From NCBI GenBank assembly GCA_964537505.1, contig CAZICK010000064.1, positions 1 to 22,073 on the forward strand: 22,073 bases of DNA. The letters run 5' to 3'. The DNA comes from DAINBT01 sp036732785 (GTDB lineage Bacteria > Planctomycetota > Phycisphaerae > Sedimentisphaerales > SM23-30). A program made the position numbers and the translations under genes. Positions 8,055 through 16,113 of this stretch are shown here, in pieces; within the stretch, counting starts at the first letter, position 1, and every line of letters begins with the position of its first letter. Below the pieces are notes generated by a model. That model saw nothing but the letters and a program-made list of their open reading frames with translations. It did not search any database and had not been told where the DNA came from.

Positions 8055-9995
8055 TCACACACGGGTACGCAGTTTTATCTTTGGCGTGGCCGTATGCAAT
8101 GGAGTTCTTAAGATATCGGTAATCCGCTGAGCAATGGCCTGCTGAGTGAGTCCTATTTGTTCAAGCTGACCGCGTCTGGTGTCCTGGTCTATGAATCGGT
8201 CGGGCAAACCTAAACAATATATCTGTCTCGTATCCAAGTGGTGTCGCTGGGCAAATTCCAGTACGGCTGAGCCAAAACCACCAATAAGGGCATGATCTTC
8301 CACGGTAATTATCGGTATATTCTGCTCAGGAGCCAAAAGTTTGTGCAACATCTGTTCGTCCAGCGGTTTGGCAAACCTGGCACTGATTACGCCAATACTG
8401 ATATTCTCGTTTTCCAGGCTTTCCGCCGCCAGGAAAGCGTCGTAAGCTACCCGACCATAAGCAAGGATAACACCATCGGAGCCTTGTCGCAGCCAAGCGC
8501 TCCGGCCCAATTCGAACGGCACAGGTTGATGATCGAGCGAAAACTCTTCCAGTTGGGGCACTAGGTCACGTGGATAGCGCAAAACGCATGGCTGATCAGA
8601 TTGAATTGCAAAAGACAGTGCTCCAGTAAGTTCCATTTCGTCCATGGGGGACATCAATATCATATTGGGCAGGCATCGCAGCAGAGTAATATCGCAGAAT
8701 CCCTGATGCGTAGCTCCATCACCGCCTACCAGTCCGGCCCGGTCTATGCAAAAAGTGACCGGCAAACGCTGTAAAGAAACTTCCTGGAATATTTGATCGA
8801 ACGTCCGTTGCAGGAAGGTGGAATAAATGGCTATTACCGGCCGCAGACCTGTTTTGGCCAGGCCGGCGGCTATATCGACCGCGGCACTCTCGGCGATACC
8901 CACATCAATTACCCGATCTGGGAAAATGCCGCTAAGCTGAGCCAGGCCGGTACCATCGGGCATGGCGGCGGTAATGGCTACGATGCGAGGGTTCTCGGCC
9001 ATCATATTGCCGAGGATGTGTGCAAAGACAGCGGTAAAACTGCGGTCCACCCGATCGGCAAAACTGGCTGTTTCGCCTTCGACAGTAAAGGGTTTAGGAC
9101 TGTGAAAGGCACGTGGATTTTTGCTGGCAGGGATAAACCCCCGTCCCTTTTCTGTATATGCGTGCAATATAACCGGATGATCGGCTTCGCGGAAAGCTGC
9201 CAATATTTTTATCAGGCTGGGTATGTCGTGCCCGTCGATGGGGCCATAAAACGGGATACCCAACTGTTCAAATTTTTGCCGGCCCAGCAGCGTGGTTTTG
9301 ATGCCTCCCTTGATGCGATCGATAGTATCATGTATGGCAGCACCGACATACGGAAGACGTCGAACTGCCAGTTCGGTTCGCCGCTGTATATCTTCGTAGG
9401 GACGTGAGAGCCTCACCCGAGTGAGATACTTGGCGAAGGCGCCTTGAGTTTTGGCGATGGCCATGGAATTGTCATTGAGGATGATCAGCATTTGGCGATT
9501 TATCAGGCTGGTGTTGTTTAAGCCTTCGAAGGACAGGCCGTTGACGATGCTGGCATCGCCGACTACAGCAACGATTTTTTCGTCGCTTTGGCGCAACTGA
9601 GCTCCCAAAGCCAGTCCCACCGCGGTAGCGATGGATGTGCCAGCATGACCAACCATGAACTGATCGCAGTCGCTTTCCCGCGGATCGGGGAACCCGCTGA
9701 TACCGCCGGCCTGTCGCAAACGGTCAAAACGGTTGGCACGACCGGTCAATATTTTGTGAACATAGCACTGATGGCCAACGTCCCAGACAATTCGGTCGGT
9801 GGAAAAGTCGAAGACATAGTGCAGGGCGATGGTCAATTCGACCACACCAAGATTACTGGCCAGATGGCCGCCGTGACGGCTGACCGAGATTTTGATCAGA
9901 TGACGAATCTCATGGGCCAACTGGGCCAACTGTTCCATATTAAGCTTGCGAAGGTCTGCAGGCGTCTCGATTGTACTGAGTAGTTTTCCTATCAT
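8055..9995 (-). CDS. dxs: 1-deoxy-D-xylulose-5-phosphate synthase
   Basis: A 646-residue thiamine-diphosphate enzyme. It condenses pyruvate and glyceraldehyde 3-phosphate in the first step of the MEP isoprenoid pathway. The length is near the family's 620-640. Motifs in order are GHLASNLGVVELT (43-55), DVGHQ (72-76), GHAGTSIATAVG (117-128), the TPP segment GDASIVNG (146-153) with NDN (174-176), the GIAESAAV glutamate (E369) and DRAGLVGGDGATHQG (418-432). The TPP motif reads GDA where most family members have GDG. The start ATG at 9995 is the first in frame and lacks a good ribosome site. The 60 bp just upstream are three 20-bp tandem repeats. It is in the same direction as ispA upstream and nadK downstream, a common isoprenoid arrangement. 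Confidence 0.95.
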   Translation of the reverse strand: MIGKLLSTIETPADLRKLNMEQLAQLAHEIRHLIKISVSRHGGHLASNLGVVELTIALHYVFDFSTDRIVWDVGHQCYVHKILTGRANRFDRLRQAGGISGFPDPRESDCDQFMVGHAGTSIATAVGLALGAQLRQSDEKIVAVVGDASIVNGLSFEGLNNTSLINRQMLIILNDNSMAIAKTQGAFAKYLTRVRLSRPYEDIQRRTELAVRRLPYVGAAIHDTIDRIKGGIKTTLLGRQKFEQLGIPFYGPIDGHDIPSLIKILAAFREADHPVILHAYTEKGRGFIPASKNPRAFHSPKPFTVEGETASFADRVDRSFTAVFAHILGNMMAENPRIVAITAAMPDGTGLAQLSGIFPDRVIDVGIAESAAVDIAAGLAKTGLRPVIAIYSTFLQRTFDQIFQEVSLQRLPVTFCIDRAGLVGGDGATHQGFCDITLLRCLPNMILMSPMDEMELTGALSFAIQSDQPCVLRYPRDLVPQLEEFSLDHQPVPFELGRSAWLRQGSDGVILAYGRVAYDAFLAAESLENENISIGVISARFAKPLDEQMLHKLLAPEQNIPIITVEDHALIGGFGSAVLEFAQRHHLDTRQIYCLGLPDRFIDQDTRRGQLEQIGLTQQAIAQRITDILRTPLHTATPKIKLRTRV

Positions 9996-9997
9996 AG

Positions 9998-10057
9998 TAT
10001 TAGTTTGTTACACCTGATATTAGTTTGTTACATCTGTTGTTAGTTTATCATACCTGT
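9998..10057. repeat. Three 20-bp tandem repeats in the dxs leader
   Basis: Three consecutive 20-bp units lie at 9998-10017, 10018-10037 and 10038-10057. On the plus strand each follows the pattern TRTTAGTTTRTYAYACCTGW, with a few mismatches. The first unit starts 3 bp upstream of the dxs start codon. A ribosome site is absent at the usual distance. The units could be regulator binding sites or simply a slippage-derived repeat. Confidence 0.6.
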
Positions 10058-10374
10058 TGTTATGCCGCGACAATTATCCACGCGTTTCTACAGCCCCGCT
10101 TTCCCAGCCAAATTTGACATTTCATCCAGCATGGCCTTCAAATAAGGGCATTTTTTATGAGCGACTGCAGGGTCAAGGTTTCCAAATAATTTCGGGCCGT
10201 CAACCGATTTCTTGTATCCTTTACCTACGTTTTGCAAATACAGTTTGTTCAATAATCCGGTGGCTCATCAAAATTTACCAGCTTCCGCTGGACCGGCTTG
10301 TGTTAAGCCGACGGTATTATGCTAACTTATTGAGAAAGCATAAGTTAAATACAAATTCCTATGCGCTAAATTTA
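10058..10374. other. Non-coding gap between ispA and dxs
   Basis: These 317 bp hold no credible gene. They contain a REP-like double palindrome (10278-10310): CCAGC-TTCC-GCTGG followed by CGGCTT-gtgtt-AAGCCG. A dxs promoter should lie here on the minus strand, but I could not pick one with confidence. Confidence 0.5.
10278..10310. repeat. REP-like double palindrome (copy 1)
   Basis: CCAGC-TTCC-GCTGG (10278-10291) is followed after 2 bp by CGGCTT-gtgtt-AAGCCG (10294-10310). Related elements lie at 18880-18911 and, inverted, at 19070-19093. All are intergenic, which suggests a dispersed palindromic family. Confidence 0.5.
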
Positions 10375-11277
10375 TCAGTTTTTTCTGTTTACCAGCATAC
10401 CTGCCAGGTGGCGCAGCGGCAGGGCAGCGGCCCCGAGCGGTCTAATTATAGCGACTGCCTCGTCCATGAGTTTTTGGGCCTGTCGTTGTGATTCGTCTGT
10501 GCCCAGGACCATTGGATATGTCAGCTTACCGGCCTGCTGGTCTTTTTGAGTTTGCTTGCCCATCTCCTCGGGAGTACCGGTCAGGTCGAGCAGATCATCA
10601 ATAATCTGAAAGGCCAGTCCCAGTTTCAAGCCGTAATCGCCAAGCATATCTACGAATCGCTCGTCGGCTTCGGCGCAAATGGCGCCCATACGGGTGGCGG
10701 CGCAGAACATCATGGCTGTCTTATGGACATGTATATACTTGACAGCTTCGAGATCGCCGGGACCACTGTGCCAGGTCAGATCGGCTACCTGTCCGCCAAT
10801 CATGCCGGCAGCGCCGGAGGCGCTTGTCAGTTCCAATACCAAACGCCCAGTGAGATTGCTGTTTTTTACGTGCAGGGCCAAAACGTTAAAGGCGCAAGTC
10901 AATAAGGCGTCGCCTGCCAAGACGGCAATGCCGTCACCGAAGACTTTATGGCTGGTAGGTTTGCCGCGTCGAAAATCGTCATTGTCCATGACAGGCAGAT
11001 CGTCGTGGATCAGTGAATAGGTGTGGACCATCTCTATGGCCGCGGCCGCGGGCATAGCGAGGCTGTTGCGTCCTCCACAAGCTGTGCAGGCCAAGACGAC
11101 CATGGCCGGACGCAATCGCTTTCCACCTGCACGAATACTGTATAGCATAGCCTCGTGCAGAATTTCCGGTATGCCAGGTTCATAGGAAAGATAATCCTCC
11201 ATGGTGCTTTCCACCGTTGCGACAACCTGGTCGTATAACTGCTTGAATTCAGTATTAATATCTTTGATTTGCATCAT
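10375..11277 (-). CDS. ispA: Short-chain polyprenyl diphosphate synthase (farnesyl/geranylgeranyl type)
   Basis: A 300-residue trans-prenyltransferase that elongates dimethylallyl diphosphate with isopentenyl diphosphate. It has GGKRLRP (51-57), the first Asp-rich motif DDLPVMD followed by RRGKP (92-107), the KT pair (186-187) and the second Asp-rich motif DDLLD (227-231) with GKQTQKDQQAGK downstream. The two extra residues in the first motif (DDxxxxD) and the Tyr five residues before it match bacterial farnesyl diphosphate synthases. I therefore favour FPP as product, though chain length is not settled by sequence alone. Two in-frame ATGs (11277, 11274) occur; AGGT lies about 8 nt before the first. 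A good promoter lies just upstream (11313-11341). It is divergent from ubiA and upstream of dxs on the same strand. Confidence 0.93.
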   Translation of the reverse strand: MMQIKDINTEFKQLYDQVVATVESTMEDYLSYEPGIPEILHEAMLYSIRAGGKRLRPAMVVLACTACGGRNSLAMPAAAAIEMVHTYSLIHDDLPVMDNDDFRRGKPTSHKVFGDGIAVLAGDALLTCAFNVLALHVKNSNLTGRLVLELTSASGAAGMIGGQVADLTWHSGPGDLEAVKYIHVHKTAMMFCAATRMGAICAEADERFVDMLGDYGLKLGLAFQIIDDLLDLTGTPEEMGKQTQKDQQAGKLTYPMVLGTDESQRQAQKLMDEAVAIIRPLGAAALPLRHLAGMLVNRKN

Positions 11278-11312
11278 TGCCGATTACCTGTACATTTAGT
11301 TGTAACCACACC

Positions 11313-11341
11313 ATTGTATTTTTTTTACATCACCTTTTCAA
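11313..11341 (-). promoter_or_regulatory. Predicted sigma70-type promoter for ispA
   Basis: On the minus strand, TTGAAA (11341-11336) and TACAAT (11318-11313) are separated by exactly 17 bp. Expected transcription start is around 11305, giving a leader of about 28 nt before the ispA ATG. The A-rich spacer is typical. Confidence 0.6.
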
Positions 11342-11499
11342 ACATAAAGGTAGTTTTCCTGGCTTGGGGGATTACCATAAAGCCTGCCGACCGCGTGGGC
11401 GACCCAACGCAATCCTTTGGAATTCAAGAGGTTACGAAAAATGTTGCATTAAAAACATTTTTGTCCGGTAATCTCATTTTGTACAGCGGTTGTTTATAT

Positions 11500-11505
11500 T
11501 ATAAT
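11500..11505 (+). promoter_or_regulatory. Perfect -10 box just before ubiA/mqnP
   Basis: A perfect TATAAT lies 12 bp before the preferred ubiA start. The upstream -35 is poor: TTTTGT at 17-bp spacing, or TTGTAC at 15-bp. If used, transcription would begin about 6 nt before the ATG, giving a nearly leaderless mRNA. No good ribosome site is present, which would be consistent. Confidence 0.35.
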
Positions 11506-11517
11506 CTTGAAAGTGTT

Positions 11518-12426
11518 ATGTTCAGGACAATAACTGCCATTTTGCGGATGATCAAGTTTTCGCACACGGTATTTGCCTTGCCGTTTGCGATCATGGCGAT
11601 GTTTTTGGCCGGTGGTGGGGGCAGCGGCGGTTTTGCCGGGTGGGATAAGCTTTTCTTGATCGTCTGGTGCATGGTATGGGCTCGCAGCGTAGCGATGACG
11701 TTTAATCGCATTGTCGATGCCCAAATTGACGGGCGCAATCCGCGTACGGCTGACCGTGCCATTCCCATCGGTCGGATAAGCAGAAATCAGGCACTATTGT
11801 TTCTTTATGTATGTTCGTTTCTCTTTGCCTTGGGGACGTATTTGTTTTATAAGCCGATCGGCCGATGGTTTGGGTATGGCAATTATTGGCCGGCGGTCTT
11901 TGCCGTACCGGTTTTGTTCTTTATTTGTTTGTATAGTTATACCAAGCGTTTTACCTGGGCCTCACATTTTTGGCTGGGAGCGTCATTGATGCTGGCTCCC
12001 GTCGGAGCGTGGGTTGCGATAAGCCCACCGGCCGGGCCGGTGATCTCCATAGTACCTGTTATGCTGGGTGGGGCAGTACTGCTGTGGACCGCGGGGTTCG
12101 ACATCATTTACGCATTTCAGGATATCGAGGTGGACCGCCGTGACGGTCTGTATTCTATCCCCGCCTGGCTTGGCCCGCAACTGGCGTTATGGATCAGCCG
12201 ACTATGCCATTCCCTGGCTGTGACGCTACTGCTGCTATTGGCCCTGACCGCTCATCTGGGCGCCACTTACCTGACAGCGGTGATAGTGACCGGACTGTTG
12301 CTTATTATCGAGCATCTCATCGTCAGAGGCGGCAATACAAAAAACATCAAAATCGCTTTTGGCACCATTAACGGCATCATCAGCATCCTTTTGGCCGCAG
12401 CCACCATCTGTGAGATCATGCTCTGA
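11518..12426 (+). CDS. UbiA-family prenyltransferase, probably MqnP/UbiA-like quinone enzyme
   Basis: A 302-residue membrane protein with about eight to nine helices. The frame is open upstream to 11269, but that extension reads as non-coding and would overlap the start of ispA. The ATG at 11518 gives the usual family N-terminus, MFRTITAILRMIKFSHTVFALPFA. The two Asp motifs that bind Mg-prenyl-diphosphate are present: NRIVDAQID (63-71) with RNPRTADRAIP after it, and QDIEVDRRDG (201-210). The enzyme attaches a polyprenyl chain to an aromatic acid in the membrane. RNPRTADRAIP and SIPAWLG resemble the UbiA/MqnP branch used in ubiquinone or futalosine-route menaquinone synthesis. ubiX and ispA nearby support a quinone role. 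The exact aromatic substrate is not determined here. Confidence 0.85.
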   Translation: MFRTITAILRMIKFSHTVFALPFAIMAMFLAGGGGSGGFAGWDKLFLIVWCMVWARSVAMTFNRIVDAQIDGRNPRTADRAIPIGRISRNQALLFLYVCSFLFALGTYLFYKPIGRWFGYGNYWPAVFAVPVLFFICLYSYTKRFTWASHFWLGASLMLAPVGAWVAISPPAGPVISIVPVMLGGAVLLWTAGFDIIYAFQDIEVDRRDGLYSIPAWLGPQLALWISRLCHSLAVTLLLLLALTAHLGATYLTAVIVTGLLLIIEHLIVRGGNTKNIKIAFGTINGIISILLAAATICEIML

Positions 12427-12500
12427 AAATCAGGTGTGACCCGACAAAGGGTCGATGACTCATTTCCCGGCTCCCTTTAATGGAATGCTGCAATTGGGGC

Positions 12501-13151
12501 TTAGCTTTTGAACCAGCAGCGGATAAACAGTAGTACCGCCGACAGCAGGCATAGCAGAAATATCGGCCAACTGAAGAAAGCCTGATAGTTTACCTGTGTA
12601 ATGTGCAGACCCGCCCGGCAGAACATAGCTATTATCAATACGCTGATAATAACAAAACCCGCTATGTCCGCTTTGCCCGCCCGCAATGGTCTTGCCCGGC
12701 CCTGGCGATATAAAATCCCTGCCGCCATGCCCAGCATCGCCAGCGATATCAGCACCGGCGCCAGGACCGGTGAGGCCCATAGAGCGGGGATGAGAAACAA
12801 TATGTCCCAGTCCATAATCGAGACCGGCCAGTTGAGCAGCACCTTGAGCCATACGTAATAGAAGATATCCCACACCGCGAAGACGGTCAGGAAATAGGCC
12901 AGTCGGCTGGAAAAATTACTGCCGATCAGCCAGGCACTGGTAAAAAGCACCACCAGCGTCGCCGCCTCCCGTCCGACCTCCACCGGTATCAACTTGAGCC
13001 ACTGTGTATCAGCCGTTTGATCGGCAATGGGGAAAATAAAGCCACCTACATAAAAAATCTCTCGCAGATACACCACCACCGCCGTCTCAATATATGCCAA
13101 ACCCACAGTCAACAGAACCGTTATAATAAATCGTTTGACGGTTGCATTCAT
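12501..13151 (-). CDS. Conserved-looking multi-pass membrane protein, function unknown
   Basis: A 216-residue hydrophobic protein with about six predicted membrane segments, starting MNATVKRFIITVLLTVGLAY. Between helices 1 and 2 is a soluble loop ending PVEVGREAATLVV. A Trp/Tyr-rich stretch (VWDIFYYVWLK, then MDWDILFLIPALWASPV) lies in the middle and may mark a functional core. There is no recognised catalytic or transport motif. AAAGGA lies 8 nt before the ATG, fixing the start. It is convergent with ubiA, with only 74 bp between the stops, and has no operon partner on its strand. I do not recognise a named family and offer no function. Confidence 0.7.
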   Translation of the reverse strand: MNATVKRFIITVLLTVGLAYIETAVVVYLREIFYVGGFIFPIADQTADTQWLKLIPVEVGREAATLVVLFTSAWLIGSNFSSRLAYFLTVFAVWDIFYYVWLKVLLNWPVSIMDWDILFLIPALWASPVLAPVLISLAMLGMAAGILYRQGRARPLRAGKADIAGFVIISVLIIAMFCRAGLHITQVNYQAFFSWPIFLLCLLSAVLLFIRCWFKS

Positions 13152-13425
13152 TTTGGCAGTCCTTTCATAATCACTGATCAGTCATTTACAGGGTGTATGA
13201 GTATATGATACCCATACTGAATGAAAATTGGGTAAAAAACTGCGAAAGTTAAGTCCCGATACGCAAACCAGAAACGACCGGTGCGGCTAGTGGATTGTGG
13301 ATTATGATTGATTTAATTGGCAATATGGAGTATCAGTCTGGTATTGTGAAATATAGTATGCGCTTGGCATGAACCAGATGGGTCTGTTTTCCGCGGGCCA
13401 ATACTTTTCAAAGAGGGATTGTGGT

Positions 13426-14895
13426 ATGTACCAGATAGATCGGCGCAAGTTTATAAGTTTATTGGGTAAAGGGGCGTTTGGTTTAGTGGCCGGTGGGGCG
13501 ATGTTAAATGAGAAAATCGCATGTGCGGGTGGACCTGACGGTAAAAAGCTTAATTTTGTATTTATTCTCATCGACGATCTGGGCTGGAAGGACGTGGGTT
13601 GTTACGGCAGCACGTTTTACGAAACGCCAAATATCGATAAACTTGCCGCCGAAGGGATGCGATTCACCGATGCGTATGCGTCGTGTCCGGTGTGCAGCCC
13701 GACCCGTGCCAGTATTATGACAGGCAAGTACCCGGGGCGGATCGGCCTGACTCAGTGGATCGGTGGGCCGGGTAATCCAAAATACCTCCATCAGCTTCCG
13801 CTGGAGGAATTTACGTTGGCCGAAGCATTAAAGCAGGCGGGCTATACCACGTTTTTTGCGGGGAAATGGCACCTGGGCAAAAAACCGTATTGGCCGGAGC
13901 AGCAGGGTTTCGATATCAATATTGGCGGTCATGAGGCAGGCGGGCCGCAGGCTGGAGGATACTTCTCGCCCTACAAATTTCCCAACCTCAAAGACGGCCC
14001 GGAAGGAGAATATCTTACCGAACGATTGACCGACGAATCACTGAAATTTCTCGATGAGAATTATCAGAAACCGTTTCTGTTGTATCTGTCACACTATTCG
14101 GTGCATACGCCATTGCAGATAATGCCGCAGTTACGCGAGAAGTACGAGCAAAAAGCCAAAAAACTGCCGCCATATCAGGGGCCGCGATTTCTGCCGGAAG
14201 GACCCAGGAACGAAGCCCGCCAGGTGCAGGATCATGCGGTATATGCCGGCATGGTCGAAGCTATGGACAAAAGCGTCGGACGAGTGCTCGATAAGCTCGA
14301 ACAATTGGGTGTGGCGGACAATACCGTCGTAATATTTATGTCCGACAACGGTGGTCTGTCAACGTCGGAAGGCAGGCCTACATCGAATGTGCCGCTACGG
14401 GCGGGTAAGGGATGGCTCTACGAAGGGGGTATCCGCGAACCGATGATTATCAAGTGGCCCGGTGTGGTCAAGGCTGGTAGCGTGTGCAGTGAACCGGTGA
14501 CCAGCACGGATTTCTACCCCACTATGCTGGAGATGGCCGGACTGCCGCTCAGGCCCAAACAGCACATTGACGGCGTGAGCCTGGTACCATTGCTCGGTCA
14601 GAAAGGCCGTCTCCAACGGCAGTCGCTCTATTGGCATTATCCACACCGCAGCAATCAGGGCGGCCAGCCGAGCGGAGCAGTACGAGTTGGAGATTATAAG
14701 CTGATCGAATTTTATCAGGATATGCGAGTTGAACTGTATAACCTGAAAGACGATATCGCAGAAAAGCACGACCTGGCCGATAAGATGCCAAAAAAAACGG
14801 CCGAACTAAAAAAACTACTGCACGACTGGCGAAAAACCATCGATGCGAAGATGCCCGAACCCAAGCCTGAACGTAAAGAGAAACAGGATACATAA
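13426..14895 (+). CDS. Secreted formylglycine-dependent sulfatase
   Basis: A protein of 489 residues from the ATG at 13426, preceded by AGAGGG; an upstream in-frame ATG at 13369 lacks such a site. The N-terminus DRRKFISLLGKGAFGLVAGGAM is a Tat-like export signal with twin Arg. The active-site signature C90-S-P-T-R94 ASIMTGKYPGR marks a type I sulfatase whose Cys becomes formylglycine. Metal and substrate residues are visible: LIDDLGW (D50, D51), GKWHLGK (K147, H149), H227, MSDNGG (D307, N308) and RAGKGW (K328). It hydrolyses sulfate esters, most likely on polysaccharides, outside the cytoplasm. The stop overlaps the ATG of a decayed glycoside-hydrolase remnant (TAATG). The pair probably once formed a polysaccharide-degradation unit. 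Substrate specificity is unknown. Confidence 0.93.
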   Translation: MYQIDRRKFISLLGKGAFGLVAGGAMLNEKIACAGGPDGKKLNFVFILIDDLGWKDVGCYGSTFYETPNIDKLAAEGMRFTDAYASCPVCSPTRASIMTGKYPGRIGLTQWIGGPGNPKYLHQLPLEEFTLAEALKQAGYTTFFAGKWHLGKKPYWPEQQGFDINIGGHEAGGPQAGGYFSPYKFPNLKDGPEGEYLTERLTDESLKFLDENYQKPFLLYLSHYSVHTPLQIMPQLREKYEQKAKKLPPYQGPRFLPEGPRNEARQVQDHAVYAGMVEAMDKSVGRVLDKLEQLGVADNTVVIFMSDNGGLSTSEGRPTSNVPLRAGKGWLYEGGIREPMIIKWPGVVKAGSVCSEPVTSTDFYPTMLEMAGLPLRPKQHIDGVSLVPLLGQKGRLQRQSLYWHYPHRSNQGGQPSGAVRVGDYKLIEFYQDMRVELYNLKDDIAEKHDLADKMPKKTAELKKLLHDWRKTIDAKMPEPKPERKEKQDT

Positions 14896-15754
14896 TGCAA
14901 GAACATGACAAAAACGCAAGCAGTATCAGATTGACGACGACCAGTACATGCGGGACATCTCCGATTATATCCGTGCGAAAGGGACTGCAGATTGTGCGCG
15001 ACGTACTGGGGCCGGACAAGTATATCAATACGTCATGGGGTATTCCGACACCACTGGAGGGCGTGGTGATAGTCAATGGATCACGCTGTGGGGACGATAC
15101 CGAAAGCATGGCCCATGTGGTCAGTACTGTAGTTGTGCCCCAAACCATGGGGTGCCTGGAATGTGGTCGGGCTGCACAACTACGGCAATCGACCGACAAA
15201 CAAATCACTTGATCTCCACCGGCTGGCACTTGAGGCTGAGCAGCTACCGTGGCCATTTCAGCTAAAATCCCGACTACGACATGGACCGGATACATCGAAA
15301 TTGAAGATAACACCGGTTCGTCAGAACGTGTTCCTGTCAAAGTATGCGCGACACCTCCTAAAAATCTGGCCCTGGACGCAAAAGCCGGCGGTTCCTCCAA
15401 TGCCCCGGAGGCCGACAAGATTGAAGACGGATATGCGTCAGCCTGGCGCAGTGCCAAAAAAGAACAAGAAAAAGAAATTGCCCAAGAACAGGAACAGGGA
15501 ATCTGGGTTCAACTAAGCTGGGACGAACTTGTCAAATTCAGCCGGGTGGTGATAAATGAAGGCACTACCGAAACCGTCGGTATCAAAAGCTGGAAGCCGG
15601 CGATGACGAAAATCGACAGGTGATAGCCAGCGGTGATAAGATCGGCAAAAACTTAAATGTTAACCTCGAAGAACCGGTCACCGCTAAGGCCCTTCGCCTG
15701 GTGATGGAAAAATCGAAGGAACAAGCGGGCATCCGGGAACTGGAAGTCTATTGA
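14895..15754 (+). pseudogene. Decayed glycoside hydrolase with discoidin-like C-terminus
   Basis: Protein-like segments continue through this region in changing frames. 14909-~14983 gives KQYQIDDDQYMRDISDYIRAKG. About 14985-15127 (another frame) gives LQIVRDVLGPDKYINTSWGIP and VNGSRCGDDTE, typical of the (beta/alpha)8 barrel of alpha-galactosidase-like hydrolases. About 15160-15245 (third frame) gives WNVVGLHNYGNRP and SLDLHRLALEAEQ, like the C-terminal beta domain. 15249-~15578 gives an Ig-like segment and NLALDAKAGGSSN...GIWVQLSWDELV. 15581-15754 gives DENRQVIASGDKIGKNL and ALRLVMEKSKEQAGIRELEVY before TGA, an F5/8-type C (discoidin) ending. At least four frame changes and loss of the N-terminal half make it a pseudogene. 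The exact GH family is inferred from memory of the motifs. It directly follows the sulfatase. Confidence 0.75.
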
Positions 15755-15815
15755 CACACAAATACCCGATGGAATCAACCCAAATAACAAAAAAGAATAT
15801 TTTTTAAAAATATGC

Positions 15816-15843
15816 TTGACAGAAGTCGTAGAACTATTAAAAT
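15816..15843 (+). promoter_or_regulatory. Sigma70-type promoter of the riboswitch operon
   Basis: A consensus -35 TTGACA (15816-15821) and -10 TAAAAT (15838-15843) are separated by 16 bp. Transcription would start near 15850, about 35 nt before the riboswitch aptamer. The A/T-rich stretch before the -35 could act as an UP element. Confidence 0.75.
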
Positions 15844-15883
15844 GCCAACATAATGACAAGTGAATATTGTTTTTGATAGTTAC

Positions 15884-16044
15884 GGTTTTGGCGGCTCATT
15901 TTGAGCCTTAAAAGGGAAGACGGTGTAAAACCGTCGCGGACCCGCCGCTGTAATCGGAGACGAACGTCGGAATACAGCCACTGTCCTTCGTGATGGGAAG
16001 GCCCGACAAGTAGGATGACCCGAGAGCCAGAAAACCTGCCAAAC
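15884..16044 (+). promoter_or_regulatory. Cobalamin (adenosyl-/B12) riboswitch
   Basis: The aptamer core is unmistakable. GGCTC-ATTTT-GAGCC (P2-like, 15893-15907) is followed by AAAAGGGAA, CGGTG and the CGGACCCGCCGCTGTAA block (to about 15953). The B12 box GCCAGAAAACCTGCC closes it at 16026-16040. P1 can form between GTTTTGGC (15885-15892) and GCCAAAC just after the B12 box. The aptamer class binds cobalamins and usually turns expression off. Here an intrinsic terminator follows (16114-16153), which fits transcriptional attenuation. The controlled genes are the PEP-CTERM protein at 16260 and its downstream partners. Confidence 0.93.
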
Positions 16045-16113
16045 GTCGCTTATGAGTTCGCAAATGACTTCGTGGAATGAGTCGTGCTTACACCCTGTGG
16101 GTTTTGGCAATAG

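Noticed and set aside
10057..10491. 144-codon plus-strand open frame
   Set aside because: Its end is antisense to the ispA C-terminus, and its body covers a palindrome-bearing gap with no ribosome site.
11269..11517. N-terminal extension of the UbiA-like protein
   Set aside because: The extension overlaps the ispA start and the ispA promoter and contains a perfect TATAAT. The family-typical N-terminus begins at the 11518 ATG.
14549..15457. 302-codon open frame on the minus strand
   Set aside because: It overlaps the end of the sulfatase gene and the hydrolase remnant, whose plus-strand segments carry recognisable motifs. The minus-strand product has no recognisable domain.
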